Source: Novosphingobium sp. RL4 (lineage in GTDB: Bacteria > Pseudomonadota > Alphaproteobacteria > Sphingomonadales > Sphingomonadaceae). Taken from it: a DNA stretch of 64,000 nucleotides. The number at the start of each line of letters is the position of its first letter. Position 1 is the stretch's first letter. A program made the translations under genes and the position numbers. Below the pieces are notes generated by a model. The model searched no databases. It was given only the letters and a program-made list of their open reading frames with translations, and was not told the origin of the DNA. Below are positions 17,460 through 28,409 of this stretch, in pieces. The stretch is from assembly GCF_035658495.1 (NCBI RefSeq), contig NZ_CP141944.1, positions 372,001 through 436,000 on the forward strand. The letters run 5' to 3'.

Positions 17460-17798
17460 TCAGTCGCCTTCGCCGGGCTCGGGCGAGAAATATTTTTCGA
17501 GCTTTCCTTCCTCGCCGCGCATTTCGTCCGCGTCTTCCGGCGCGTCCTTCTTGGTGGTGAGGTTGGGCCATTCCGCCGAATACTTGGCGTTCAGTTCGAG
17601 CCACTGCTCAAGCCCGCTCTCGGTATCGGGCAGGATCGCTTCGGCGGGGCACTCAGGCTCGCAGACGCCGCAGTCGATGCATTCGCTGGGATTGATGACC
17701 AGCATGTTCTCGCCTTCGTAGAAGCAGTCCACCGGACAGACTTCGACGCAATCCATGTACTTGCACCGGATGCAATTGTCGGTGACGACATAGGTCAT
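17460..17798 (-). CDS. fdxA: 7Fe ferredoxin FdxA
   Basis: 112 aa. Low-potential electron carrier with one 3Fe-4S and one 4Fe-4S cluster. Cysteines are at 9, 12, 17, 21 and 25 ([17 protein letters not shown]) and 40, 43, 46 and 50 ([11 protein letters not shown]), the pattern of Azotobacter ferredoxin I-like proteins. The C-terminal extension after residue 60, including WPNLT, is also conserved in the group. 15 bp downstream of the S4 gene, so likely co-transcribed with it. Confidence 0.95.
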   Translation of the reverse strand: MTYVVTDNCIRCKYMDCVEVCPVDCFYEGENMLVINPSECIDCGVCEPECPAEAILPDTESGLEQWLELNAKYSAEWPNLTTKKDAPEDADEMRGEEGKLEKYFSPEPGEGD

Positions 17799-17813
17799 GG
17801 CTGCGTATTCCTC

Positions 17814-18110
17814 TTAGAAGGCCTCGTTTCGGTTGGCCGCTGCTATGGGAACATCGGCCCCCGCGTCAAGCACTCTGTAGCAGGCTTGCACCTCGGGGGC
17901 AGGGCCGCGGCGCTCCGGAAGGGAAAGGATTTCTATCACCCGGACGCCTCCAGCTGTCGGAACGGTGAGCACATCGCCCGGCCCGACCTTCTGATGGGCC
18001 CGTTCGACGCGGCGGCCGTTGAGCCGGATATGGCCATCTTCCGCCATCGCCTGGGCAAGGGGGCGCGTTTTGGTGAGGCGCAGGAACCAGAGAAGCTTGT
18101 CGATCCTCAT
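17814..18110 (-). CDS. S4 domain RNA-binding protein (Hsp15-like)
   Basis: 98 aa, essentially one S4 domain: MRIDKLLWFLRLTKTRPLAQAMAEDG followed by RLNGRRVE and VGPGDVLTV. This matches heat-shock protein 15 and related ribosome-associated proteins that handle stalled 50S-nascent chain complexes. Located 21 bp after the helicase gene and before fdxA, all on the minus strand; this helicase-S4-fdxA-carD order recurs in related alphaproteobacteria as far as I recall. Confidence 0.88.
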   Translation of the reverse strand: MRIDKLLWFLRLTKTRPLAQAMAEDGHIRLNGRRVERAHQKVGPGDVLTVPTAGGVRVIEILSLPERRGPAPEVQACYRVLDAGADVPIAAANRNEAF

Positions 18111-18131
18111 TCTTGCCCTGCCTCCCTCTCG

Positions 18132-20804
<2,673 letters not shown>

Positions 20805-20831
20805 CGAAAACCGGGGTGGAAATCCACAGTG

Positions 20832-20847
20832 TTAGCTGGAGATTAAC
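20832..20847 (+). promoter_or_regulatory. possible CtrA-type box before M23 peptidase gene
   Basis: TTAG-CTGGAGA-TTAAC fits TTAA-N7-TTAA with one mismatch. It lies in the 137-bp divergent gap between helicase and M23 genes, 95 bp before the annotated M23 start. A chance match cannot be excluded. Confidence 0.3.
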
Positions 20848-20941
20848 CTTGAGGGGGCAGAAGGTCGCCCCATGAGCCGCCGGTTCGCGGGATCGGGCCG
20901 GGGCCGACAGGTCGTTTGCAGCACGCGCCGCAAGTTCGGGC

Positions 20942-22561
20942 GTGAACGCGGGAAGTGGCAATTTGTTCAGGGCACAGGATCAGGGTGGCGATGGCGCGGC
21001 GCATGTCGCGGCGCTCTCGCACGACCAGGTGCTGCACGATCATGCGCCGGAATCCGGCGTTTCGATTCCCGGGAAACCGCCGATCCTGACCCGCTGGAAG
21101 CAGGGTATCGAACGCTGGTGCCATGATGCCGAGATCGCGCCGGACCTGGCCTGCGATATCGGCAGTCGCCGCTGGTTCCGGGGGCTTGCCACGCTGCTGG
21201 GCCTCAGTGCCGCGGCCATTGCCATGTGGCCCGATTTCGCCGCGGTGGAAGCGGCCACCGCGATGCCGATCGCCGATCGCAGCCGCGACGAGTTTCGCAG
21301 CCAGACCATTTCACCGCTGGCGCTGGGTGCCGACAGCGGCCGCCACATGGGTGCGAGCCCGCTGGTGCGTCCGCTGGCCGGGGTGCCGGAGCGTCCCTCG
21401 ATCCAGATCGTCTCGACGCTGGCGCAGGGGGACAGTTTCGCCCGCATGATGGAGCGGGTTGGCGTGGGGGCGACGGACGTCTCGCAGATTGCGGGGCTCG
21501 TGAGTCAGGCGGTGCCGTTGGGCGATCTTTCCTCCGGCACGCGTTTCGACATTACCATGGGCCGCCGCCCGGCACCGAACGCTCCTCGGGCGATGGACTC
21601 GATGGATTTCCGCGCCCGCTTCGATCTCGATATTTCGGTGGAGCGTGGTCCCGGCGGCAACCTTGCGCTGGTGCGCCATCCGATCCGCGTGGACGAGACG
21701 CCGCTGCGCATTCGCGGCACGGTGGGTTCAAGCCTTTACCGTTCCGCCCGCAATGCAGGCGCGCCGGTGGGGGCGATCCAGTCCTACCTGCGCGCCATCG
21801 ACAAGTATCTGAGCCTGGAAAGCGACATTGCCGCGCAGGACCAGTTCGACATCGTCGTTGCCTACAAGCGCTCCGCCAAGGGCGAGCGCGAGGTGGGAGA
21901 ACTGCTCTATGCCGGGCTCGATCACGGCGGGAAACCGCGCGTGCAATTGCTGCGCTGGGGCAAGGACGGCGAAATGTTCGCCGCATCCGCGCTTACCCAG
22001 GCACGAGGGGCGCCGGGAGGAATGCCGGTCGCCGGGCACATGACCTCGCCTTACGGCAAGCGCCGTCATCCAATTCTCGGCTACGTTCGCATGCACGCCG
22101 GGATCGACTACGGCGCGGCCTATGGCTCGCCGATCTATGCCGTGGCCGACGGCGTGGTGAACTTTGCGGGACGGCATGGCGGGCACGGCAATTATGTGCG
22201 CCTGAGCCACGGAGGCGGACTCGATACCGGCTATGGCCACATGAGCCGTATCGCCGTGGCCCGAGGCGCGCGGGTCAAGGCCGGGCAGGTGATCGGCTAT
22301 GTCGGCTCGACGGGCCTTTCCACCGGGCCGCATCTTCACTTCGAAGCCTATCGCGGGGGGCAGACGATCAATCCGTCGGGTCTGCGTTTCATTTCGCGAC
22401 CGCAGATCGACGGCAAGGAGAAGGATGCCTTCAAGGCGCGAATGAACGCGCTGCTCGGCGTCCAGCCCGGCGAGGCGCTTGGCGATATCGCCGCCCCCGC
22501 CGACGGCCCGACCGAAGCGCAGCGCGAGATCGACCGGCTGGCCCCCAAACCGGCCGAATAA
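20942..22561 (+). CDS. M23 family metallopeptidase, membrane-anchored
   Basis: 539 aa with a GTG start at 20942; a TTG at 20963 is an equally possible start. One hydrophobic segment (about 83-95, GLATLLGLSAAAIAM) probably anchors it in the inner membrane. The periplasmic part ends in an M23/LytM domain with HAGIDYG and GPHLHFE, carrying the zinc ligands. This predicts a peptidoglycan endopeptidase cutting cross-links or glycine-type bonds, or an amidase activator if degenerate; the ligands look intact. Upstream is a possible CtrA box. It is followed 88 bp later by hemB. Confidence 0.9.
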   Translation: MNAGSGNLFRAQDQGGDGAAHVAALSHDQVLHDHAPESGVSIPGKPPILTRWKQGIERWCHDAEIAPDLACDIGSRRWFRGLATLLGLSAAAIAMWPDFAAVEAATAMPIADRSRDEFRSQTISPLALGADSGRHMGASPLVRPLAGVPERPSIQIVSTLAQGDSFARMMERVGVGATDVSQIAGLVSQAVPLGDLSSGTRFDITMGRRPAPNAPRAMDSMDFRARFDLDISVERGPGGNLALVRHPIRVDETPLRIRGTVGSSLYRSARNAGAPVGAIQSYLRAIDKYLSLESDIAAQDQFDIVVAYKRSAKGEREVGELLYAGLDHGGKPRVQLLRWGKDGEMFAASALTQARGAPGGMPVAGHMTSPYGKRRHPILGYVRMHAGIDYGAAYGSPIYAVADGVVNFAGRHGGHGNYVRLSHGGGLDTGYGHMSRIAVARGARVKAGQVIGYVGSTGLSTGPHLHFEAYRGGQTINPSGLRFISRPQIDGKEKDAFKARMNALLGVQPGEALGDIAAPADGPTEAQREIDRLAPKPAE

Positions 22562-22649
22562 GGGCGCTGCCGTTTCGCACAACCTCGGTTGATGCCTTGG
22601 ACAGTCCGTCTCATTGAACCGCCTGCGCTTTTCCGGCAATCACCCTGTC

Positions 22650-23645
22650 ATGACCGGAGCATATCCCCACACCCGCCTGCGCCGCGCGCGCGCCACGGCC
22701 TGGAGCCGCGCCATGCACCGTGAGACGGTGCTGACCCCTGCCGACCTGATCTGGCCGGTCTTCGTGACCGAGGGAACGGGCGTCGAACAGCCCATCGCCT
22801 CGCTGCCGGGCGTGTCGCGCTGGTCGGTGGACCTGATGGTCCAGCGTGCCAAAGAAGCGGCGGATCTCGGCATTCCCTGCCTTGCGCTGTTCCCCGACAC
22901 CCAGCCCGACCGGCGCAGCGATAACGGCGCCGAAGCGCTCAACCCCGACAACCTCATGTGCCGCGCGCTGCGCGCCATCCGCGATGAACTTGGCGACCGG
23001 ATCGGCCTGCTGACCGATGTCGCACTCGATCCCTATACCAGCCACGGGCAGGACGGGCTCGTGGACGACGACGGCTACGTGCTCAATGACGAGACGGTGG
23101 AAGTGCTGGTCGGCCAGTCGCTGAATCAGGCGCGGGCAGGGGCCGACATCATCGCCCCCTCCGACATGATGGACGGCCGCATCGGCGCCATTCGCGATGC
23201 ACTGGAGGACGAGGGCTTCGTCAACGTCCAGATCATGAGCTACGCCGCGAAATATGCCTCGGCGTTCTACGGTCCGTTCCGCGACGCGGTGAACACGCGC
23301 GGCCTGCTCAAGGGTGACAAGAAGACCTACCAGATGGACCCGGCCAATGCCGAGGAAGCGCTGCGCGAGGTCGAGATGGATCTCGATGAAGGCGCCGACA
23401 GCGTCATGGTCAAGCCGGGCCTGCCCTATCTCGATATTCTGCGCCGGGTGAAGGAAACCTTCGAGGTTCCCGTTTTCGCCTATCAGGTTTCGGGCGAGTA
23501 CGCGATGATCGAGGCGGCGGTAGCGGCCGGCGCGGCGGACCGCGATGCGATGGTGCTGGAAACCCTTCTGGCCTTCAAGCGGGCGGGCGCTTCGGGGGTG
23601 CTGACATATCACGCCGTCCACGCCGCACGCCTCCTGCAGAAGTGA
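22650..23645 (+). CDS. hemB: delta-aminolevulinic acid dehydratase (porphobilinogen synthase)
   Basis: 331 aa from the ATG at 22650; a TTG at 22614 would add 12 residues but is not needed for the fold. Condenses two 5-aminolevulinate molecules to porphobilinogen in heme synthesis. Both Schiff-base lysines are present (SYAAKYASAFYGPFRDA and MVKPGLPYLD). The zinc cysteines of the E. coli type are replaced: DVALDPYTSHGQDG has Ala, Asp, Asp instead of three Cys, the magnesium/potassium-dependent variant known in other alphaproteobacteria. GNAT gene follows after 4 bp. Confidence 0.96.
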   Translation: MTGAYPHTRLRRARATAWSRAMHRETVLTPADLIWPVFVTEGTGVEQPIASLPGVSRWSVDLMVQRAKEAADLGIPCLALFPDTQPDRRSDNGAEALNPDNLMCRALRAIRDELGDRIGLLTDVALDPYTSHGQDGLVDDDGYVLNDETVEVLVGQSLNQARAGADIIAPSDMMDGRIGAIRDALEDEGFVNVQIMSYAAKYASAFYGPFRDAVNTRGLLKGDKKTYQMDPANAEEALREVEMDLDEGADSVMVKPGLPYLDILRRVKETFEVPVFAYQVSGEYAMIEAAVAAGAADRDAMVLETLLAFKRAGASGVLTYHAVHAARLLQK

Positions 23646-23649
23646 CGTC

Positions 23650-24225
23650 ATGACGGCGTTCCGACTGGAGACGGACCGTCTGGTGCTGCGAAACTGGCAA
23701 CCGGGCGACATCGCGCGCTTCGCCGAAGTCACCAATACCCCGCAGGTCATGCGCTGGCTGGGCGGGGTGATGGATGCGGAGCGGCTGGCGGCTTCGGAAG
23801 CCCGGATGCTCGGCTTCCATGAAAGCTGGGGGCACACGTTCTGGATCGCCGAGCGGAAGGCCGATGGCGGTGACCTGTCCGGGGAGATGCTCGGCTTTTG
23901 CGGTCTCAAGAAGATCGACGCGCCGGGGGCTTCGTTCCTCGGCGCGTTCGAGATCGGCTGGCGGCTGCGCAGTGACTCGCACGGCAAGGGCTATGCGAAG
24001 GAAGCCGCCGCCGCCTCGCTCGATGCCGGCTTCGGGCAGTTCGGCGCGGAGGAAATCTTCGCCATCACCGTGATCGAGAACGAGCCGAGCTGGGGGCTCA
24101 TGCGCCGTCTGGGCATGCGTCGGCGCCAGGAACTCGATTACGACGACTTGCGCTTCGAGCCACCGCTGCGGCACACCATCGTTTATTCGATCACGCGCGA
24201 GGAATGGGCCGCGCAGCCGCGCTGA
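23650..24225 (+). CDS. GNAT family N-acetyltransferase (RimJ/RimL type)
   Basis: 191 aa. Begins FRLETDRLVLRNWQPGD, the usual N terminus of RimJ/RimL-like acetyltransferases, and has the acetyl-CoA-binding segment GWRLRSDSHGKGYAKEAAAA (about 104-123). It transfers an acetyl group from acetyl-CoA to an unknown amine, possibly a protein N terminus. Close to hemB (4 bp) and probably in the same transcript, but a link to heme synthesis is not suggested by the family. Confidence 0.88.
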   Translation: MTAFRLETDRLVLRNWQPGDIARFAEVTNTPQVMRWLGGVMDAERLAASEARMLGFHESWGHTFWIAERKADGGDLSGEMLGFCGLKKIDAPGASFLGAFEIGWRLRSDSHGKGYAKEAAAASLDAGFGQFGAEEIFAITVIENEPSWGLMRRLGMRRRQELDYDDLRFEPPLRHTIVYSITREEWAAQPR

Positions 24226-24250
24226 ACCGGCGCGGCGGGAAGAGGGCAGG

Positions 24251-24814
24251 ATGATTCAGAACCGAACCGATATCACCGTGGCCGCCATCCACGGCAAGGC
24301 GCCCCGGATTCATTCGAGCGCCTTCATCGCCCCCGGCTGCCGTATCATCGGCGATGTCGAGATCGGGCCGGATGTCAGCATCTGGTACAACTGCGTGATC
24401 CGCGCCGACGTCAATCGCGTCGTGATCGGCGCGCGGACCAATGTGCAGGACGGCACCGTGATTCATTGCGACAGCCCCAAGCCCAGCCGGCCGGAAGGCT
24501 ATGCGACGCTCATCGGGGAAGACGTGCTGATCGGGCACATGGCGATGATTCACGGCTCTACGCTGGAAGACCGCGCCTTCGTCGGCCTCGGCGCGATCGT
24601 GATGGACGGCAGCCATATCGAATCCGATGGCATGCTGGCGGCGGGTGCGCAGCTTACCGGCAAGCGCATCGGTGCAAGACAGCTCTGGATGGGGCGACCG
24701 GCGAAGTACCTGCGCGACCTCGATGACGATGCCATCGCGGCCAATCAAGCCGGTGTGAAAGGCTATGTCGTGAATGGCCGTCTCCATGCCGAGGCGCTGG
24801 GTCTGGAAGGCTGA
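24251..24814 (+). CDS. gamma-class carbonic anhydrase family protein
   Basis: 187 aa left-handed beta-helix with hexapeptide repeats. The metal-binding histidines of the gamma class are visible as H72 (VIHCDS), H96 and H101 (IGHMAMIHG), plus the structural R51/D53 (RADVN) and Q66/D67 (VQDG). It may hydrate CO2 or be a non-catalytic relative (YrdA/PaaY-like). The stop overlaps the DUF167 start by one base (TGATG), so translational coupling is likely. Confidence 0.9.
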   Translation: MIQNRTDITVAAIHGKAPRIHSSAFIAPGCRIIGDVEIGPDVSIWYNCVIRADVNRVVIGARTNVQDGTVIHCDSPKPSRPEGYATLIGEDVLIGHMAMIHGSTLEDRAFVGLGAIVMDGSHIESDGMLAAGAQLTGKRIGARQLWMGRPAKYLRDLDDDAIAANQAGVKGYVVNGRLHAEALGLEG

Positions 24815-25095
24815 TGGCCAAGCCGAAGGCCATGTTGCCGCCGGCAGAGGCCGTGCGCGCCCTGATCGATTCCGAACAAAGGCTGGCAGTGCGCGTCACG
24901 CCCGGCGCGAAAGTGGAAACGCTGGAGATCGTCGACGGCCGCGTTCTGGTGAAAGTGCGGGCCAAGCCGGAAGACGGCAAGGCGAACGAGGCGGTGCGCA
25001 CACTGCTGGCCGCTGCCCTGGATCTCGCGCCGTCACGGCTGGAATTGTTGCGCGGCGCAACTTCGCGCGAGAAGCAGTTCCACGTGGAACGTTGA
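24814..25095 (+). CDS. DUF167 (YggU) family protein
   Basis: 93 aa. The YggU core is recognisable: RVTPGAKVETLEIVDGRVLVKVRAKP is followed by DGKANEAV, the family hallmark. Function unknown; the family is small and widespread. The last residues, QFHVER, are encoded by a degenerate parS-like site that includes the final codons just before the stop, so the site forms the C terminus. Coupled to the carbonic anhydrase gene by a 1-nt overlap. Confidence 0.9.
   Translation: MAKPKAMLPPAEAVRALIDSEQRLAVRVTPGAKVETLEIVDGRVLVKVRAKPEDGKANEAVRTLLAAALDLAPSRLELLRGATSREKQFHVER
25076..25091. other. parS-like centromere site 6 (end of DUF167 gene)
   Basis: AGTTCCACGTGGAACG: the 14-bp core palindrome GTTCCACGTGGAAC is intact but both outer bases deviate. 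521 bp from site 7. Confidence 0.75.
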
Positions 25096-25151
25096 CGGAG
25101 GCAGGGCGGCGGCCCTGCCGATCGCCGTGGCGCGCGGCGAAGCCGGGCAGT

Positions 25152-25553
25152 CTATCGCGCCATTCCCCGGGCCATCCGGGTCAGCACATCGGTCATGGCC
25201 TGCGCGATGTTGGCAGGTTCGGGTGCGACCTCGGCAATGGCGCGGGCCATCGCTTCCGCCCATTGTTCGGCCGTCATGCGATCGATGGGAAAGTCCTTGT
25301 GCAGGCTCATCATGCATTTGCCGGGATTGGCCTCGAACCAGTCACGCGGGCCGCCCGCCCAACCGGCGAGGAAGCGGGGCAGTGAGCGGCGCATCGGTTC
25401 GAGGTCTTCGGCATGCATCGCCCGAAGTTCGGCATAGGCCGGGTTCTGCTCCATCAGGTCGTAGAAACGATTGGCGATTGCCTCGAATACGGGCGCGCCG
25501 CCGATCATGTCGTGCGGGGTAGCGGGGGCTTCGGTCTGGGTCGTCACGGGCAA
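25152..25553 (-). CDS. group II truncated haemoglobin
   Basis: 133 aa with a 15-residue N-terminal extension. Group II (trHbO) features: Tyr31 at B10, the proximal histidine His85 in MMSLHKDFPI, and Trp99 at G8 (EQWAEAM). GGPRDWFEANPGKCMM matches the E-F region of the group. Binds heme and O2/NO in the cytosol; proposed roles are oxidative or nitrosative stress handling. Convergent with DUF167, with a T-poor hairpin (25100-25119) between them. A parS-like site lies 43 bp upstream of the start. Confidence 0.9.
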   Translation of the reverse strand: MPVTTQTEAPATPHDMIGGAPVFEAIANRFYDLMEQNPAYAELRAMHAEDLEPMRRSLPRFLAGWAGGPRDWFEANPGKCMMSLHKDFPIDRMTAEQWAEAMARAIAEVAPEPANIAQAMTDVLTRMARGMAR

Positions 25554-25596
25554 AACTCCGGGCGCGGAAAGGAGAGCATCCCCGCTCTAGCCGATC

Positions 25597-25612
25597 TGTT
25601 CCACGTGGAACT
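25597..25612. other. parS-like centromere site 7 (intergenic)
   Basis: TGTTCCACGTGGAACT, 15 of 16 bases of the perfect palindrome. Lies between the truncated haemoglobin gene and the DNA ligase stop codon (25622), 16 kb from parB. With site 5 it shares the same end base T. Confidence 0.85.
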
Positions 25613-25621
25613 TGATCCCGG

Positions 25622-27226
25622 TCAATCCCGGATCATGGCCTTCAGGGTCTCAATCCGGTCCGCCTCATGGGCCGGCTTGTCCATGCGGATACGGTGAATG
25701 CGGGGGAAGCGCATGGCGAGGCCGGACTTGTGCCGCTTGCTGAGATGAACCGAATCGAAGGCCACTTCCAGCACCAGCGACTTGTCCGTCTCGCGCACCG
25801 GGCCGAAGCGATTGACGGTGTGGTTGCGGACGTGGCGGTCCAGCCATTTCAATTCCTCGTCCGTGAAGCCGAAGTAGGCCTTGCCGACCGGGAGCAGTTC
25901 CGCGCCGCCATTCGCGATATCGTCCGGGTCGCCGTCCCAGCAGCCGAAGGTGTAGTCGGAATAGAAGGACGAACGCTTTCCGCTGCCGCGCTGGGCGTAC
26001 ATCAGCACGCAGTCGATCAGCAGGGGATCGCGCTTCCACTTGTACCAGAGGCCGGTCTTGCGGCCGGCGACATAGGGACTGTCGCGGCGCTTGAGCATCA
26101 GCCCCTCGATCGCGTCGTCCCGTGCACGTTCGCGAATGGCGGCGAGTTCGGCGAAGTCGCTCGCGGGGATCACGGTGCTGAGATCGAAGTGCGCGGGATC
26201 GAGCCCGGGAACGAGCGCCTCCAGGCGCTCCCGCCGCACTCGCCAGGGAAGCGCGCGCAGGTCTTCGCCTTCGATGATGAGAGCATCATAGAGCCTCACG
26301 AATGCCGGATATTCCGCCAGCATCTTCCTGGACACCAGCTTGCGGCCGAGCCGCTGCTGAAGCGCGTTGAAGCTGGCGGCGCCGCCTTCCTCGCCGCCCT
26401 GGTGCATGCCGCGCACCAGCAGTTCGCCATCAAGCGCCGCGTCGATATGGAGTGCTGCGGCAATCTCGGGGAAGGTGCCGGAAATATCGTCGCCCGAGCG
26501 GGAGTAGACCCGCGTTTCCCCGGCAACGCGAACGACCTGCACGCGAATGCCATCCCACTTCCACTCGGCCGCATAGTCGGCAAGATCGAGCTCGGTATCC
26601 TCCAGCGGATGCGCCAGCATGAAGGGGCGGAACAGGGGCAGGTCTTCGGATGAGGGGGGCTCGGCGCCGTGGGCGGCCCAGTCGAACAGGGCGGCATAAG
26701 GAGGCTGCTGGCCGTGCCAGTGCTCCTCCACATCGTCTACGGGAACATCGAAAGCCTGCGCGAACGCGGTCTTGGCCAGTCGGGCCGAGATGCCGATCCG
26801 CATCGCGCCCGTGGCGAGCTTGAGCAGTGCATAGCGTCCTTCCGCATCGAGCCGGTCCAGCAGGCGCGGCAGTTCGGCCATGACATTGGCGCGGGTCATG
26901 CGGGAGAGGGCGTCCACGGCCTGGGTAACGGTCGGCGGATCGGGCGGGCTCTCGGGCCCGGGCCAGAGCAGGCTGGCAGTCTCGGCGGAATCGCCGACGT
27001 AATCCCGGCTCAGCGTCCAGAGGATCGGGTCGATCCGCTCGCCCATGAGGTTGCGGATCGTCGAGCTCTTCACGGCGGGAAAATCGAGCCCGTCCGTCAG
27101 CGCGGCCAGCGCCCATCCGCGATCGGGGTCAGGCGTATCATGCAGGTAGTCGGCCAGGAGCTTGAGCTTGGCGTTCCGGCTGCGGGTATAGACCAGAGCG
27201 TCCAGAAGGGCGGCGAAGCGTTCCAT
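25622..27226 (-). CDS. ATP-dependent DNA ligase (cisplatin damage response/LigC-like)
   Basis: 534 aa. The nucleotidyltransferase motif KWDGIR (223-228) carries the adenylated Lys223. The N-terminal domain (1-200) is the helical ligase DNA-binding type, and the C-terminal OB fold includes WYKWKRDPLLIDCVL. Together with the upstream metallo-beta-lactamase exonuclease it forms the conserved accessory DNA-repair pair known in alpha- and gammaproteobacteria, distinct from essential NAD-dependent LigA. Starts 96 bp after the exonuclease stop without a clear ribosome site. Confidence 0.9.
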   Translation of the reverse strand: MERFAALLDALVYTRSRNAKLKLLADYLHDTPDPDRGWALAALTDGLDFPAVKSSTIRNLMGERIDPILWTLSRDYVGDSAETASLLWPGPESPPDPPTVTQAVDALSRMTRANVMAELPRLLDRLDAEGRYALLKLATGAMRIGISARLAKTAFAQAFDVPVDDVEEHWHGQQPPYAALFDWAAHGAEPPSSEDLPLFRPFMLAHPLEDTELDLADYAAEWKWDGIRVQVVRVAGETRVYSRSGDDISGTFPEIAAALHIDAALDGELLVRGMHQGGEEGGAASFNALQQRLGRKLVSRKMLAEYPAFVRLYDALIIEGEDLRALPWRVRRERLEALVPGLDPAHFDLSTVIPASDFAELAAIRERARDDAIEGLMLKRRDSPYVAGRKTGLWYKWKRDPLLIDCVLMYAQRGSGKRSSFYSDYTFGCWDGDPDDIANGGAELLPVGKAYFGFTDEELKWLDRHVRNHTVNRFGPVRETDKSLVLEVAFDSVHLSKRHKSGLAMRFPRIHRIRMDKPAHEADRIETLKAMIRD

Positions 27227-27322
27227 CAGGGACAGGCAAAGCCGGACCGGCAGGGGCGCGGCTGCACGCTGACGGCGCGCTTTCCGGTTGCCGCGGGTTT
27301 GTGCGTCTTTGCGCGAATCCTC

Positions 27323-28327
27323 TCAATCATCTTCATCCTCGTATCCCACCAGCGCCAGCGCCCGCGCGGTTCGCTGATTCAACTGGCACCAGCGCAGCAT
27401 CGCTTCCTCGCGCCCATGCGTGATCCAGGTCTCGGCAGGATTCACGTCGATCACGGTTTGAGTCAGTTCGTCCCAATCCGCATGATCGGAAATCACCAGC
27501 GGCAGTTCGACCATCCGCTGCCGGGCGCGCTGGCGCACCCGCATCCAGCCCGAGGCCATGGCGGTGATCGGATCGGGGAGGCGGCGGCTCCAGCGGTCGT
27601 TGAGGGCGGAAGGCGGCGCGATGACCACACTTCCGGCGAGGTCCGACTTCGTGACGTCACTCACCATCCGCAGTTCGCCGAGATCGACGCCGAGTTCCTC
27701 GTAAAGCCGGCACATCCGCTCCATCGCGCCATGCAGGTAGATGGCGTCATGATGTCCTGCGCGGCGCAGTTCGGCGATCAGGCGCTGCGCCTTGCCGAGG
27801 GCATAGGCACCGACCAGCACGCAGCGCTGCGGATTGACGGCGAGGGCGGAGAGCAGTCTGGCGATCTCGTGCTCGACGGGGGGGTGGCGGAATACGGGAA
27901 GGCCGAAGGTGGCTTCGGTGATGAGGACATCGCAGGGCGTCACTTCGAAGGGCGGGCAGGTGGGATCGGCGCGGCGCTTGAAATCGCCGGTCACGATGAT
28001 GCGCTCGCCGGCATGTTCGAGGAGAATCTGTGCGGAGCCCAGGACGTGCCCGGCAGGGATGTAAGTGGCGGATACGCCGCCGGCGAGCTTCAGCGTCTCA
28101 TGATAGGCGACCGGCACGGCGCCCTCGGAAGTTGCGTAGCGCAACTTCATGATGGCGAGCGTTTCCGGCGTGGCGACCGTTTCGCCGTGCCCGCCGCGCG
28201 CATGGTCAGAGTGGCCGTGAGTCACCAGTGCCCGCGCCACCGGGCGGGCGGGATCGATCCAGCAATCGGCGGGGACGACGTGGATTCCCCAGGGCTCAGG
28301 TCGGATCCAGGAGAAATCGCGAGGCAT
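27323..28327 (-). CDS. ligase-associated DNA exonuclease (metallo-beta-lactamase fold)
   Basis: 334 aa. The zinc motif THGHSDH is at 36-42, and later GAYALGKAQRLI and VISDHADWDELT match beta-CASP-like exonucleases related to SNM1 and CPSF73. Annotated in relatives as mRNA 3-prime processing factor or ligase-associated exonuclease, it probably trims DNA ends or cross-links before ligation. First gene of the pair with the ligase. The Lhr-like helicase and phosphoesterase usually completing this cluster are not in the window. Confidence 0.9.
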   Translation of the reverse strand: MPRDFSWIRPEPWGIHVVPADCWIDPARPVARALVTHGHSDHARGGHGETVATPETLAIMKLRYATSEGAVPVAYHETLKLAGGVSATYIPAGHVLGSAQILLEHAGERIIVTGDFKRRADPTCPPFEVTPCDVLITEATFGLPVFRHPPVEHEIARLLSALAVNPQRCVLVGAYALGKAQRLIAELRRAGHHDAIYLHGAMERMCRLYEELGVDLGELRMVSDVTKSDLAGSVVIAPPSALNDRWSRRLPDPITAMASGWMRVRQRARQRMVELPLVISDHADWDELTQTVIDVNPAETWITHGREEAMLRWCQLNQRTARALALVGYEDEDD

Positions 28328-28334
28328 GTGAGCA

Positions 28335-28370
28335 AAATGGGGCAGGAACCCTGTGGTTCCCGCCCCATTT
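28335..28370. terminator. intrinsic terminator after clpA
   Basis: Near-perfect stem AAATGGGGCAGGAACC / GGTTCCCGCCCCATTT with one mismatch (A/C) and a CTGT loop. On the minus strand it ends ATTTTGC, 39 bp past the clpA stop. Confidence 0.8.
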
Positions 28371-28409
28371 CCTGATCGTCGATCCTGCTGGCCCGCGGGG
28401 GCCGTGCGA

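Noticed and set aside
20821..20850. DnaA box or origin near the AATCCACAGTGTTAG stretch
   Set aside because: No TTATCCACA-type boxes or AT-rich unwinding region were found anywhere in the window, so oriC is not here.
25100..25119. GGCAGGG/CCCTGCC hairpin as a terminator between DUF167 and truncated haemoglobin
   Set aside because: No T-run on either strand; may only be a secondary structure.
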